Assembly (NCBI GenBank): GCA_027943335.1 | Contig: BSBK01005139.1 | Location: forward strand, 1,150,001 to 1,214,000 | Origin: Chamaecyparis obtusa | Taxonomy: Eukaryota; Streptophyta; Pinopsida; Cupressales; Cupressaceae | Direction of reading: 5' to 3' | Length of the DNA: 64,000 bases | Made by a program: the position numbers and the translations under genes | Notes under the pieces: model-generated | What the model saw: only the letters and a program-made list of their open reading frames with translations | Told to the model about the DNA's origin: nothing | The model's database searches: none | Part shown: piece by piece, positions 34,180-46,302 of the stretch | Layout of the letters: the number at the start of each line of letters is the position of its first letter | Position numbering within the stretch: the first letter of the stretch is position 1

Positions 34180-35031
34180 CTATACTACTTCTATTCTTCT
34201 ATTCTTCCTTAATCTTTTGTTATCTGTGTCTTCTATTGTCCTGCTGCATTTTGTTCTTCCTTCAACTTGTGCAGATGATTCTCCTTTCTCTGTAATGTTC
34301 TTCCCATTGTATCCTAATCCTGTAATACTGCATGGTGGTTTTTGTGATCTCATATGTTCATCTAACTTCTCCATAGCCATCTCATTCCTTTTGAGTGCTT
34401 CATTTACATTCTTCTCTATTTTGAGTTCTTCTAACTTTGTCACCTCATTTTTCATCTTGATGATCTCAGTGTCTTTCTCTGTTTGATCTTGCATCTTGTT
34501 AGCTACATTGTTAACAAATGAGTAGTGCTCTCTTAAGATCTTTCTCAATTCTTCATTTTTTTGAACAATTGTTTCCATCAATTGTCTTTTCTCTTTCTCA
34601 GATCTATCCTTTTTACTTTCCATTTCTTTACTTAATTGCATAACTTCCCACATACCTTGTTTTTCTTGTCTCAGTCTTTCAGCCATCTGATTCCTTTCTT
34701 CTCCTAGTACAACAACCTCCTTAGTAAGTTCTTTCTCAGCTTGTCTCATCTTCTCAATTAAAGCTCTGTTGTCTTCTAGCTTACCAGCACCTTTGTTGTT
34801 AATAAATGCAGTTAGTGAAAAAGGAATGTCTTCATCATCATCTTCATCTTAATCATCATCATCATCTTCATCATCATCATCATCATCATTAGGTATAGGT
34901 CCATTTATGGCTTCAGATTCTGCAAGTTATCTCCTTAGTTATTCAATTACAACACGAGCTATCCTCAGTTTCTTCTTGTGTATCTCATCTTCTTCTTCTT
35001 GAGTTAGGTTTTTATCATTCTAGTTCTCCAT
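34180..35031 (-). pseudogene. Coiled-coil protein of the non-autonomous element, four early stops
   Basis: 284 codons in one frame from an ATG at 35031. The first ~90 codons contain four stops (codon 4 TAG; later TAAs, one within the Asp run), then 189 codons are open. Order: a Glu/Lys-rich start, a long acidic tract of mainly Asp (about 34833-34888), a short neutral segment, then roughly 120 residues of heptad-like charged helix (ERLRQEKQGMWEVM, EKEKRQLMETIVQKNEELR) predicted as coiled coil, and a basic tail ending NKRLRKNRRIEVV. It is the only ORF of the element and occupies the gag position. It is not a recognised family; a particle or RNA-binding role would be a guess. Confidence 0.6.
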
Positions 35032-35081
35032 TATCAGATCTTTTCGTCAAGTGCCTTTAAACTTCTTCAAGAGTAACCAAT

Positions 35082-35093
35082 GCTCTGATACCA
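35082..35093 (-). other. Primer-binding site of the non-autonomous copia-type element
   Basis: Minus-strand TGGTATCAGAGC, a perfect initiator-Met tRNA site, two bases inside the LTR that starts TGTTAG at 35096. Confidence 0.9.
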
Positions 35094-35095
35094 AT

Positions 35096-36819
35096 TGTTA
35101 GTCCCACAATTGAGAAAGTAGAACTAAGAGGGGGTGGGGGCAGGGTGAATCAGGTCTTCACTAAGATCCTTATAAATAGCTAATTCAAACTTTAGGTTCT
35201 GCAATAACTCATGCATGCATAAATCAAATACTCTATTGTACTTTTCTATCCCAATTACTATTGTTCCAACTAGTTAATCAGATGTGTTCACCAAATCAAT
35301 CAGATTACTTAATACATTCAGATACTTCCTTCTACTGATCAAATAACCTTTAATGAATTAGATCTCTTTAGTTATTTAAATCAAACTGTTACTGTTCTTA
35401 CTTTATCAGACAGAAAACTTAACACAGTAAACAGACAAACCATTCACACAATTAACACCAGTATTTTGGTATTGCAAAAATCCTTGTTAAAGGATAAAAA
35501 TTATGGTGGGGATGACACCCACAAGATCTTGACTACGTAGAAAACATTTTCTCAATTAGAGCTTTACAATTGACTACTTCTGATAGTCTACCCTGTTAGG
35601 AGTATTACCCTGTTAAAGGTTGCAGACTGTTAGGTCTAACTGGTTAAGGGATTTTAGCAAATAATCTATAATTATTGCACCTGGTTAGAGGATTTACAAT
35701 AAAATCTTGTTAAGGCTTAGACCTATTAAGATCTACCTTGATTAAGAGGATTTTGATCACTGTAACACAATGGTGATAGTGAAATAGAAAATTGTCTGTC
35801 AATGTGCATCCAAAACTTTTGCTTATTAGACCCTTATGATCAACCAATTTGTTTACCTCAATTGCCACTTAACTGATCCTCAGATTCAGTGTTTGGTAGA
35901 TATGATCATTCACAAATAACTCCTTCTTCACTCAATTGTGTTGCACTAGTATATTAGCACATCCGCTATCAGCTTTCATACCCACACTTTGTCTCTTGTG
36001 TTTCCATCTGCTTAAATAGACTTCCTAATGCCTCTTAATCTTGTTCATTCCTTTTTCCTCTTAATCATGATCGCTCATTGTATTATCAAATCTCGGTGAT
36101 ACATTTTCCACTCCTCGGTACTTGCACTTTGACCTAGGTACTTATGTCATGACTTTTCCTTCAAATCTTCATTGTAGATCATCTTCCTGATTTTTCCTGA
36201 TTGTTGATGCTTGTAACTGATTCATCATGGTGTTTATCAAATCTAGCTCATCATGTAAATATAATTAAAATCATCTTAATCATGTGGTTAATTCATTTAC
36301 TTTAACTGATCCAACTTGGTAGATGTTGCAACTCGATTTCTTCTGACTATCTTTCTTTGCAATGCTTTACCGACTTCCAATTCTTGTTCCAGATGCTTAC
36401 CAACATAAAATTACTTAATGTACATAGAAAATAATCAAATCAATGAAAATTTTAATCATTGAACAACTTATATCTTTCGCCCATAGTATACCTCAAGCTT
36501 TACACACATTTCACATTTCACAAACTTGGTGACCCCCATTCAATCAGTCATCCCTCATTCAACTATAACCCATAACTTTACTTTAATCAGCTTACTAAAG
36601 ATATGACAACATGATATAAATTAGATATAAACACATGACATCAAATAGACATCAATTTCTTAACATGCCAATTGCTTGACATCAATGACAACTCAAAAAA
36701 TTGATTTAACCATTTCTATATACCTTTCTTTTTGCTTCTTGGTCAGTAGCAGTAGTTCCTCTCTTTGCCAACAATCTCCTTCACATCCTTCTATCTTCAT
36801 TAAATCAGTTGTGCCAACA
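35096..36819 (-). repeat. 5' LTR of the non-autonomous copia-type element
   Basis: 1724 bp with TGTTAGTCCC and GTGCCAACA ends. The right flank is ACATG; the left flank of the element is lost with the truncated 3' LTR. Confidence 0.85.
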
Positions 36820-38400
36820 ACATGTGTTTCCATAGCTTAGGCCTAAGTATTTTTACCAGATTTCTACTGGCAGGTAGAATAAATAAAACAAGTCTACCCT
36901 TCTATGTTAACCCATATTCAACACCCTTTCCCATGATATCTTTTATGTTACCATTAAAATTCAAAAGAAAAATTTAACTATTCAAATCCTATTTTCCAAA
37001 CATATTCTATCTGAATTATTTATTTCAAAAATATCCCTATGGTTTTCATTTAAATTCCTAATTTCCTTATTCCATAACAAGTTTCATTGTCTATGGTGAA
37101 TTAAATTATTGAAGTTTTCTATATCAAAATAAAAATAAAACTTCTCATTTGGTTGAAAAACAAAGTTCATTACATTTGACGCAACCAAAATAATAAATCA
37201 AATTATCACTTTAATTTTTAATATCATATTAGAATTTTCTTTTAAGGAGATTACAAATTCCTCTTCTCTAATCTAACCGTAACATAAAGTCTGAGAAAAA
37301 TTCAATTGTGTTTTCTTTAAATTAGTTTCACATTTAATATTGGCAATTAAGATTGAAAATAATTAGTTTTTGAGATGTCACACCTATAATTTGTAGAAAA
37401 TTTTGATATTGGAGAATGTTTTAATAACATATCCAAACTCTAAGTTGAAAATTTAATTATAACTGGTAAAGTCATAATTTTCATGCAATTTCAGAGAGTA
37501 ATGTCGATTTAAAAACACCTATTCTCCAATCTTACTTATTGCCCAAATGATAGTTTCATATATTCTTCCCTATTTGTATTTTCTCTAATGTTTCTAAAAC
37601 CTTTTTGTTTATCGAGCAAGGTAATATACTATTTTCAATTTGTTGAGAAAAAATACAATGTGTTTTATAGATTGGAATAATAAAATAAAATGCAAACTTA
37701 ATTGTTTTCAAGACTATAATAACGATGTTTTCAAATTTCTTAGGTCTTGATTTGCTAAATAGATTGATAATCAAAATAGTTGATATTTCTCTTAACCTTA
37801 GTTCTATATATTTTAGTACAGATTTACCCTAAGATTTTGATAAATGCATCAGCAAAGATTTAAAATATATTTAGATTTACTAATTTTTTTTAATATATTT
37901 AGATTTATTGGTTTCATTTCCCCTTAAACACTAGTTCTAAAAGAACAGAAAATGTTCATATTTTCCTTTCACATTTCACAAATTCGTAATAAAAATGGAT
38001 TTAATATCCCGCTAAAGATGAGAATTTTTTTAGAAAAACTGGTTATTCAGTATTGTTTATACTTAAATTCCAAAAATGGCCTATTTACTCATTATTTGTT
38101 TGACATTAACACCAAGCAAAAAAAACAAATGACAAAACCACAATCATGCAATAAGAAGACAAGACAAGAGATTTTTCCTATAGTTTAAGGAACACAATTA
38201 TCCAAATGAAATTTTGCTATCATATATTTGATTTTCTATTCCCTAAAAGAAGTTTTAGAATAACCTGGTAATGCTATGATACTCCAATCTCTCTGATCTC
38301 CCTTGCCCTTTTTCTCCTTCAGTCTCAACCTCCTATCCTAATGTTCTTATTCTTGTTGTATTTAACATGTAATTTTTCCACCTAGTGCAGACCAATAATT
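36820..38400. other. AT-rich spacer without gene
   Basis: Very AT-rich sequence with only short chance frames and no LTR ends or coding similarity that I recognise. Confidence 0.6.
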
Positions 38401-38990
38401 TTGAATCTTAGTGGAAGTGTCAACATATTCTTATTATAACCATGGTGCTTCTCAATGCGTATTTTTTGTTTTATTTAAATATGTGTGCTTCTCAGTGGAT
38501 TCTGCATTATTTTTTAAAAAACCTAGTGCTGCTTAGTGTTGGTTGATGATATTATATTTGTGCTGCTCAAAATTTATTTTTTATTTTTTATTCCATCGTG
38601 CTTCATGAAAATAGTGGAATGTGATTCATTGTGGAATGTGTGAACTCAGTGGGATGTGAGGCGAACTCAGTGGGATGTGACACCAAGGACCTTCAACTTT
38701 ACACCTGGGATTTGGTGGTGGAAGTTTTTTTCTATAAATAAGGGCTTTACAACAAACCCCTTCTTGATCTTCTCCCATACACACTACAACCTTAACAATC
38801 TTATTATTTTCACTTCTACAATTTCTTCATCTCTCACATTAACATGCTTTCCACTCTCTTGTAATGAGAAACCAACCTATTTGAACTGGCTCTAAAACCT
38901 TCTTGATAAGTTGCTGCTGATTTAAACTCTTTTCTCTTGGCTTCATTCTGAAACCAATGACATTTATCTTTATAGAGTAATACTCAGTAT
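38401..38990 (+). other. Possible promoter or LTR fragment with short repeats
   Basis: Loose copies of GTGCTTCTCA/GTGCTGCTCA at about 38450-38570. An exact 18-bp direct repeat GAACTCAGTGGGATGTGA lies at 38642-38659 and 38663-38680. A TATA box CTATAAATAAGG at about 38731 is followed by CT-rich, leader-like sequence. This arrangement suits an LTR promoter, but ends and a PBS were not found. Confidence 0.35.
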
Positions 38991-39444
38991 TTTCCCCTTA
39001 ATACAAGGGCTTCTAAAATGGCAGTAAGTAGACATGTTTTTAGACTAGCACCCCTCCATATCCAATTGGACCCAATTGGCTGATTAAAACTTTAGTGAGA
39101 GGTTTGACTCTTCTAAGAAAAAAAATAGACACCTTAAAGCTTCTAACAATTGATCAATGAGAGATTACAAACATTGAGCTTCAAATTATTCATTTCAAAC
39201 ACAGTTATATTCAGTTCTTTTATAAACACCTTCACTTTTGAACAAAGACTCTAATTTACAATAACATATTTTCTTGACTCGCAACAAACATGACCGGTAA
39301 GGCTCTAGACTACTTATAACCATGATCACTTAAACATTCTACAAGCACTTGCATGCCTACAAACTTGTCTACCATACCTATATCTTCTATGTCTTCTTCT
39401 ACTAATTCTATAACCTTGATATCACCCTAGACAGGACTCGACCT

Positions 39445-39456
39445 GCTCTAATACCA
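39445..39456 (-). other. Copia-like primer-binding site and LTR edge
   Basis: The minus strand reads TGGTATTAGAGC, one base from the initiator-Met site, four bases inside a possible LTR starting TGGGAACAGG at 39461. The LTR would extend to about 40080. The sequence to the left (39000-39440) would be the leader; no coding part is seen. Confidence 0.45.
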
Positions 39457-40080
39457 GACGTGGGAACAGGGGAGCAGTACTAATAGAGAACAAACAAAAA
39501 TAAAACATTACATATATTGATTGAGTTGCAACTCTATGATTTCCAGACGTGATTCTTCATATCATCTTAGAGACTCAGAACTACATATTCTCACCTCTAA
39601 CAACTGGGTTGAACACAGCCACCCAGTAGTATAAAACTTGACAAAGTGCCATGGTGGTAGTAGAAGCTACATGACCATATGCTAATATTCTTGAAGCCCT
39701 AAGATCTACAATTAAGACTAAAAACTACAACATAAAAGCTCCACGCAAAAAAATCAAGATAAGGTTAAAGATTACAAGTCTATAGACCTTACTTGAAAAG
39801 GCTCAGCGGGCCATGTGAAAAAACCATCCCTATTTTTCAACTTGTTATCATTGTTGTTTGGCATGACTATAAACATGTTGAAATTTTTATCCTTCTTTGG
39901 TTTCGCAGTATTACTAGTTTTGTTTTTCTAGTAGTATGGGTACATTTATCTCTTGTTTGAATTAAGGGTTCTTTTACATAGACCTGGGAGAAGGTCAAGG
40001 GAATGATGTGGGGAGTAACAGAGGCTGTGCAGAAACCCTTCTCTAGAAACCATGAGGATGAATTGTTCACTGTTTAGTGC

Positions 40081-41873
40081 CAGATTATATATATTATCTT
40101 ATTTGACTACCACTAATTTGTTCAATTTTACTTTTCTTCCCAATAATAAAAAGTGGGCTATTGACATCTTTTAAGTGTGAATAGTTCATCTTATTCTCAA
40201 TCATTCAGTTTAATGTCTCATTATCAATGTCTTGTCTTTGACTCAGTTTTTCCAACTATATTGATTATGAATTGATATGTTCCATTTTCATCTTCCATCG
40301 TAACTTCGTAAGTGATGTAGATGAATTACATGTGGGGCCATAAAGTACTTGAACATTAAATGATTGGAATTTATGAATTTGAAGTGAAATATTTTATCAA
40401 AATAACAAATTAGTAATTCAAATATTTTTTATTGCAAAGAATAGCATAACTTTCAAATGTAGTCTTTATCTCCCTCTTACAGACACATTAGGCATGCCTA
40501 CTAGTTAATTATTCTGATTAATAATGATTAAATAATTAACATAAAAATACACACACAACACATATATAATCTTATATTATTAATAATTGTCTAATATGTA
40601 CTAATTATAAATAATAAATTAATGAATAGACATGTCTCTTCTTGTGTTAGCTATATATTAATGCAAGAAATCTTTGCCTTTAAAAAATACATACTTGAAT
40701 AAGTAATGCTAATACATTTGCAACGATCTTCTTAATTTTTATCATCAAAAGAATCCTTACCTTTAATCAAGCCTCAGACAATCAATCTGATCCACTATCT
40801 TCTTGTATGCACAGTAAGAGGAACGTGTAGATATTACGTTCACAAGATAATGTGGAGTAGAAGAGTTCTTTGGTACAAAAACTCCAAAAGCATAGAGAAG
40901 CCCAATAGCTCAATCTTTTTTTTTGGTCAAAGCTAGGATGAACTGTTCAACTCCGAGCTATATGGGAAATGAAATTTAAAAATGGCCATCCCAGTCATTA
41001 GTAAGCTTGACTATGATCCTACTAGGTTCTCTAGCCATCATTTATTAGTTGCTTCTTATAGCTTTACCCTTTGCCCTAGATCATTGAATGGCATATATTG
41101 TGGGGCCTGAGCAAATTCCAACTATCATTCTACAATGTGTCGGACAAGATGAGCCACATTACTGGATATTTATAGTGTTGCTTATGTTTAGAAGCATTTG
41201 GAAGAAAAATTTAAAGTACTATAGCCATGTGCAGGTGACTTTATATTTTGTGTTATGATTATTTTGAACTAGTTGTATTCCTTCCATAATTTAGTTCAAT
41301 TATCATTGTCAAGCAACAAAATAGAATATATTTATAGCATGCTTGTGGTATTGTAGTTAGCCAAAGCAATCTCTAAAAAGGGCATGTACATAAATGAAGA
41401 TGCAAATTAATAAAAAATCTCCATACTATTGGATTATATTTATAAATGAAAATGTAAATTAACAAATTATGGGTGCTTTGTGTTTTGCTGCATAGTCCAA
41501 TCAATACTCTTTTCTCTCCGTAAATCCCTCTATGATCAAAGTATCTATTAGTGCACACATTGGAAATAAAACCATCAACCCTGATTCAAATTTTGATATA
41601 ATTATTAGATCCATGATAAAATCCATTCTTAATTGTTAATTGCAAATGTATTGGACCCCTGATAACCATAATTTCATTTCATCTCCAAAAATAAATGTCA
41701 ATTGTAGTAAGTAGATCCTTGTCAAAATATAACTAATGACGATTCACGTAACCAGACTAACACTATCCTGAACTCTAAATTTATAAAACATGTCTCTAGT
41801 GAAAACATAAGAACAAAGAACGAGGAAAAAGGAAGTTCAATAGTTTTTAAGCCTATGACTATTTAGCAATAGC
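40081..41873. other. AT-rich spacer without gene
   Basis: No coding sequence supported. In particular no leucine-rich repeats are seen downstream of the resistance pseudogene. Confidence 0.6.
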
Positions 41874-43194
41874 TTAATGGCTTTTTTTTGTACTCTGTGC
41901 ATGTAAAAAGTAAAGACCTTGCCCCAAATTTTTTAGGGATAATGGCAACCCGTGTGATATTCCCATGTAATCTTCAACCAATGCACTACACCCCTCAGGT
42001 GGATGTGATTGGCGGAATGCATGCCAGCACAAGAGTTCTGCAGCATCATGAGTGCCCAGTACACTCATCTCATAAATTTTCACTGTTGTAAATGATCACA
42101 AAATATTTGCATCACGGCATGTCACAATCACTAACGCTCCATGGCTTAGAAATTCATTCAATGAGAGCGCCTCCAATTGATCGATATGGTCAACTCCATC
42201 GAAAACAATTAGTGGCTTGGAATTCCAATGTTCAAGCTGATATTTGATCATCTCTACCCCACAGTGCCCATATCGGTTGTCAGGTCGAATAGTAGCAATA
42301 GAAAGGGGTAGAGATATACTCATATCAGACATTAGTTTATCTTGCAACATCATCATTCTTTTATTTCTATGTGCTTGACTCACATCAAATAAAAAACTCG
42401 ATTTGCAGAACATAGGATGTTTGCGATTGTAGAATTCTTTTGCCAAAGTAGTTTTACCGATTCCCGCTTTTCCCACAATTCCCACAATTGTACCATTTCC
42501 TTGATTATTCTGTCCATTTGATGATGTTTTGGTCTCCAGCTCTTCAATGGCTTCCTCTAGTCCCACTGGATGATCAGCAACTTCAAACTTGATTTTAGCT
42601 TTAGCCTCTCTCACTTCAGTGAACACAGTATCCCCAATATATTTGCATAGATCTCCTAGGTTCCTGATGATAAATAATCCACTGTTATCAAGAGGAATAC
42701 AAAGAAATATAAAATAAAGTAGAAAATTGTGAATCAATTGCAAGTGAGGCTTACCCATTAGATGAATTGAATTCTTTACCAGTAATTGACGAGGCATGCA
42801 AAAGGGCTTGTTTCCATAGAAATGACATATAATTCTCACTTTGTGTATATATCATGAATGCATTGGCATATACCCCATTTTCAATGCAGCCAAGGTCAGA
42901 GTGTGCCACATCATAGAACAGGGGAACTATTTTGGCCCCTGATTGTAGCATGAGACAAAGTTCGGCCAAACACCGTCTACTGGACGCATAGCCTTCAGAG
43001 AAAATCGCAATATGAACAGAAGAGCTGCGTATGGCATGCTGCATATTGGCTGACAATGAATTGCCCAGTGGTAAATCTGTTGAATCGCAAAAAACTTTCA
43101 ATCCTAAATAATTTAAAATCTGGTAAAGGACACTGGTCACAGTGTTTTTCACATCTGGACCGCAGTGGTTTATAAAGACATCATAGCAATGCAA
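41874..43194 (-). pseudogene. TIR-NB-ARC disease-resistance gene, truncated
   Basis: Remnant of an intracellular immune receptor. Exon 1 (43194-42755) is a TIR domain: YDVFINHCGPDVK, VFCDSTDLPLG, IAIFSEGYASSRRCLAEL, IVPLFYDV. A 91-bp intron (42754-42664, GTAAG...CAG) joins in frame to the NB-ARC exon: P-loop GIVGKAGIGKTTLAKEFY, kinase-2 LIVFDGVD, RNBS-B ALVIVTCRD, then YEMSVLGTHDAAELLCWHAF and GISHGLPLSLK. A TGA at 42096-42098, straight after DANIL, is the only break in the NB-ARC frame. The frame ends at 41874 with no LRR. At the N-terminus a stop lies three codons before CYDVF and no ATG is in frame, so the start is lost. Confidence 0.92.
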
Positions 43195-45778
43195 AAATTA
43201 TTTAGATGGACACGTAGGTGCCATCACTTGGAAGCTATTATTTTCCATTCCACATCTTGGCCTAGATGAAAAGGATGATGATTCCATCATTTGAAACTGA
43301 GTTCAATCTGAATTGATCAGCAATTGTAGTCTTAGGTATATAAATTTGGTTTGAAATAGCAGTCTAGCTATTTGTAGAACTTTTCATTTCTCTTCCCTCT
43401 CAAAAGATTTTGAAAAAATAGAAACCTTTCATGTTCCTCAGAAATTTAAAATATTTTTTAAGAAAAAACCTTTCATTACCCCACAAGAAATTTTATAGAA
43501 AAGTATGTTTCATTGCTTCTGCCAGCAAGCATGAAATGAGAATGGGAAAAGGCAGAGGGAGTCCTTCGGACTGAATTGTTTGTTCTGATATTGTGTGAAT
43601 TCTAATAGTCATCAATTGTGTATCTTCCCCCTACCTTTTCTATTCTTCTTCTCTTGATATTTGGAGATTTCGAAAAATTTTGTATGATGTGTGAAGAATG
43701 TAATTTGCAGAAGTAAATAGTTAAAAAGAGTCTGCGCTCTTTTATTTTGGATGGAAGAAATCATTGTGTGTGTAAATAGAAATTTTCAAATTAGAATTGT
43801 TTTATTCATTTAAAGATTATTTTATTTTATTTTTTAAATTAATTGTATTTCATATTTAAGTTTAAACAAGGCATGGTTCTATCGAAATGTAAGACAAATT
43901 ATTTTTCTTTTTGGAAAGTAGATAGCATGAGAAGAGCATTGCTTCTAATTTGTTATTATATTATTTAGCATTTTATAAAGTAGAAATATTAATATAGACT
44001 GCTTAAATTAATGAAGACAACTTTAAATGCATTTGGCATGAAGGATTCCAAATATATTAAGAGGTGGATAATTTGGATTTGACTATAAAAATCATATAAT
44101 ACTATGTCAATAGTTTATTTTGCATATGAATTTGTATACAGTACAATAATATTTTTTAATATTTCAAAATGAAGAATTCAAATAGACTATACACAATTCA
44201 TAACAATTTATTCAGAGTTATATTAATAAAATATAATAATTATTTTTATATTAATTAAAACATAAAATAATCTAATATATTATAAATATAGATATAGATA
44301 TAGATACATATATAGATATAGATATAAATAATTCATCACATTTTGTATTGAAAAATAACAAGACTGAACAAATAAACAATAAAATAAGGTTACTATGAAT
44401 ATCAATTTAACAAGTTTATATCTACAATATACCTGAAATATATAGGATCCAATAAGTTTTGGTAAAATAAGGGCTTCATTGCTCAAAACATTGGATGTGC
44501 TAACTTGCACATATCCAATAATTTTATTTGAAATGTTTCTCTTTTCTTGATTGGTAATAATAGTGTTTCTATTGATATAAGAAAAGGCATTACATAAGAA
44601 GCCATATTCTTGGCAAATGCATCTCAGTTAACCATATCCTAGTTTTGTCTAAATACCATTATTGTAGTGCCCACCTGAGGATTGACCTTGCCAATTTCGT
44701 TGTCATACGCTCTTAGTTTGCTTGATGCATGTGTGTTTTCTTTTCAGTTATATTTGAGGTACTTCATATGATACTCAACATGTTTTATTTTTATGATGAT
44801 CGATGACATATATTATGGTTGATTTTCATTAGATTAAATGATGATTAATTTATTGCATATTTCTAACCCCGTACTTGCATGTGTACGGTATGATTTATAT
44901 GTATGTTACTGTTCTATGTGCATGTTGTGGTTTCACCATATATGTACATGCGTGGTTTTTATGCAGGTTGCAGGTACAATTCCCTTAATCTAAGCCAATA
45001 TTGCCTTGTAATTAGGGCGAGTATCATTTGACACCTTACCAAATCTGTTCTAGTGACAGGATTCGAGGCCCCACCTGAGTTAGTTTTCCTATTTATTTTG
45101 AGTCGTTTGGTTTGAGACATGCTATTTGTTTATGTATTTAATTGCTAGAAAATATAAATTCTTTTTAAAATCATTTATGTTTAATTATGAGAGAATCTAT
45201 TTAAACGTTCAAATATAGAGTAAATCATATTCTTACTATCTTTGATTTTTAATTAATTAGAATGATAAAAGATTAAATGCATAATTTAAATGGATTTAAT
45301 TATGCTAAAGTGGATAGAATTATTCTTTATTAGTATTTAATTAACATTAGTTAGGATTTTTATTTAAAACTATTAGATAACTAAAAGTAAGAATTTAGGA
45401 GAATAATTAATATTTATTAAAAAAATTATTGTAGACATGTGTTTTAAAAAAAATTATCATTTAAAAATATCAATTAGAGTTGTGTAGAAAATTAAGTATT
45501 TTTTAAAAGAGAAAGGAGAGAAGAACTTAACTTCATGTCAGTTTTCAGTCAAGTGGAGGAAATTGGAGTTAACTGGTTTTGATTACATAATTAGGGGATT
45601 TAGGTTTGTGATGGATATTTTTTTATAAAAAAATAAAATTTTATGGGTTCATTTTTTGGGATGGAGAATTTTGGGCAAGAATTGCTGGAGAAATTTTGTA
45701 TGAATTTTGTGAAAGAAATTTTGGGGAAAATTTTGTGAAGCTTTTTGGAGAAGATTGGTATAGGGTTTTTCAGGAACA
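43195..45778. other. AT-rich spacer with microsatellite
   Basis: Long AT-rich stretch. A GATATA-type microsatellite lies at 44284-44331. 44650-45070 is less AT-rich and holds TGTAGTGCCC and ATGCAGGTTGCAGG phrases that could come from a gypsy LTR, but no ends or PBS are clear. Confidence 0.5.
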
Positions 45779-45907
45779 GGTTACAAGCAGGAGGCTGGAT
45801 TTGGATTCACAGGGCTTCTTCTCAGCTTTAGGATCTTTGGATTTTAACATCAAAAAGAGGTTACAAGCAGGAGGCTAGATTTGGATTCACAGGGCTTCTT
45901 CTCAGCT
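45779..45907 (+). repeat. Direct duplication, 49-bp unit at 80-bp spacing
   Basis: The segment starting GGTTACAAGCAGGAGGCT and ending CTTCTTCTCAGCT occurs at 45779-45827 and 45859-45907, differing by one base (CTGG/CTAG). A recent local duplication. Confidence 0.9.
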
Positions 45908-46039
45908 ATCATTGTGTGCAGATGGAAAAATTGCATTCACATGGGTATCCCTATATATAGCAAAAATAACTTTATCTTTGTTTTCTTGTTTATTAAATCC
46001 AAATTTTGTGCTAAGCCATGATTTCACTTTATTTTTGTA

Positions 46040-46290
46040 GGTTGTTGGTGAATGCAATTGATAGGGAAAGAAAGGTTGTAGAGAACCAAAGAAATGAATG
46101 GAGTAAATTTAGCTGCACCATTCCTTCTAATAGGTGGACGGATGGAAAAAAACAAAACCATTATCAATTTTTTGGTTGCTTGCAAGGATAATGTGGTGTT
46201 TTTTAAATCGATTGATGCCTCCAACAAGGTTAAAAATGAACAAACATTAGCATTGTGTGTTGTAATAAAATGGTTAGCTATCATTGATTT
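46040..46290 (+). pseudogene. hAT-like transposase fragment (DUF659 domain), frameshifted
   Basis: Coding remnant after a 3' splice-like TTTTTGTAG at 46032-46040. The first frame gives ENQRNEWSKFSCTIPSNRWTDGK; after a frameshift in the A-run near 46146-46153 the next frame gives KTIINFLVACKDNVVFFKSIDASNKV. Together these match the DUF659 signature of plant hAT-derived proteins (W..(CT)I.S..WTDG, INFLV.C..G..F.KSIDAS). BED finger and dimerisation domains are absent, and the fragment ends at the satellite edge. Confidence 0.75.
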
Positions 46291-46302
46291 CACTTTAGAG
46301 AT

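Larger units (their letters stand above)
33803..36819 (-). mobile_element. Non-autonomous copia-type LTR element with coiled-coil ORF
   Basis: Minus-strand element: 5' LTR 35096-36819 (1724 bp, TGTTAG...CCAACA), perfect PBS, 1209-bp internal region, PPT, and the last ~80 bp of a 3' LTR (to 33886). No gag zinc knuckle, protease, integrase or RT. Its PPT and the following GGCATTGATGGAAA phrase match copia copy 2 at 2860-2885. Its LTR shares the AAAGGATAAAAA..ATGGTGGGGATGA block with the LTRs at 1431 and 7876, suggesting that a related copia element mobilised it. Confidence 0.8.

Noticed and set aside
44284..44331. GATATA microsatellite as a functional element
   Set aside because: Ordinary simple repeat in AT-rich spacer.
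44650..45070. Possible gypsy LTR (TGTAGTGCCC start)
   Set aside because: No matching end, PBS, PPT or target duplication could be found.
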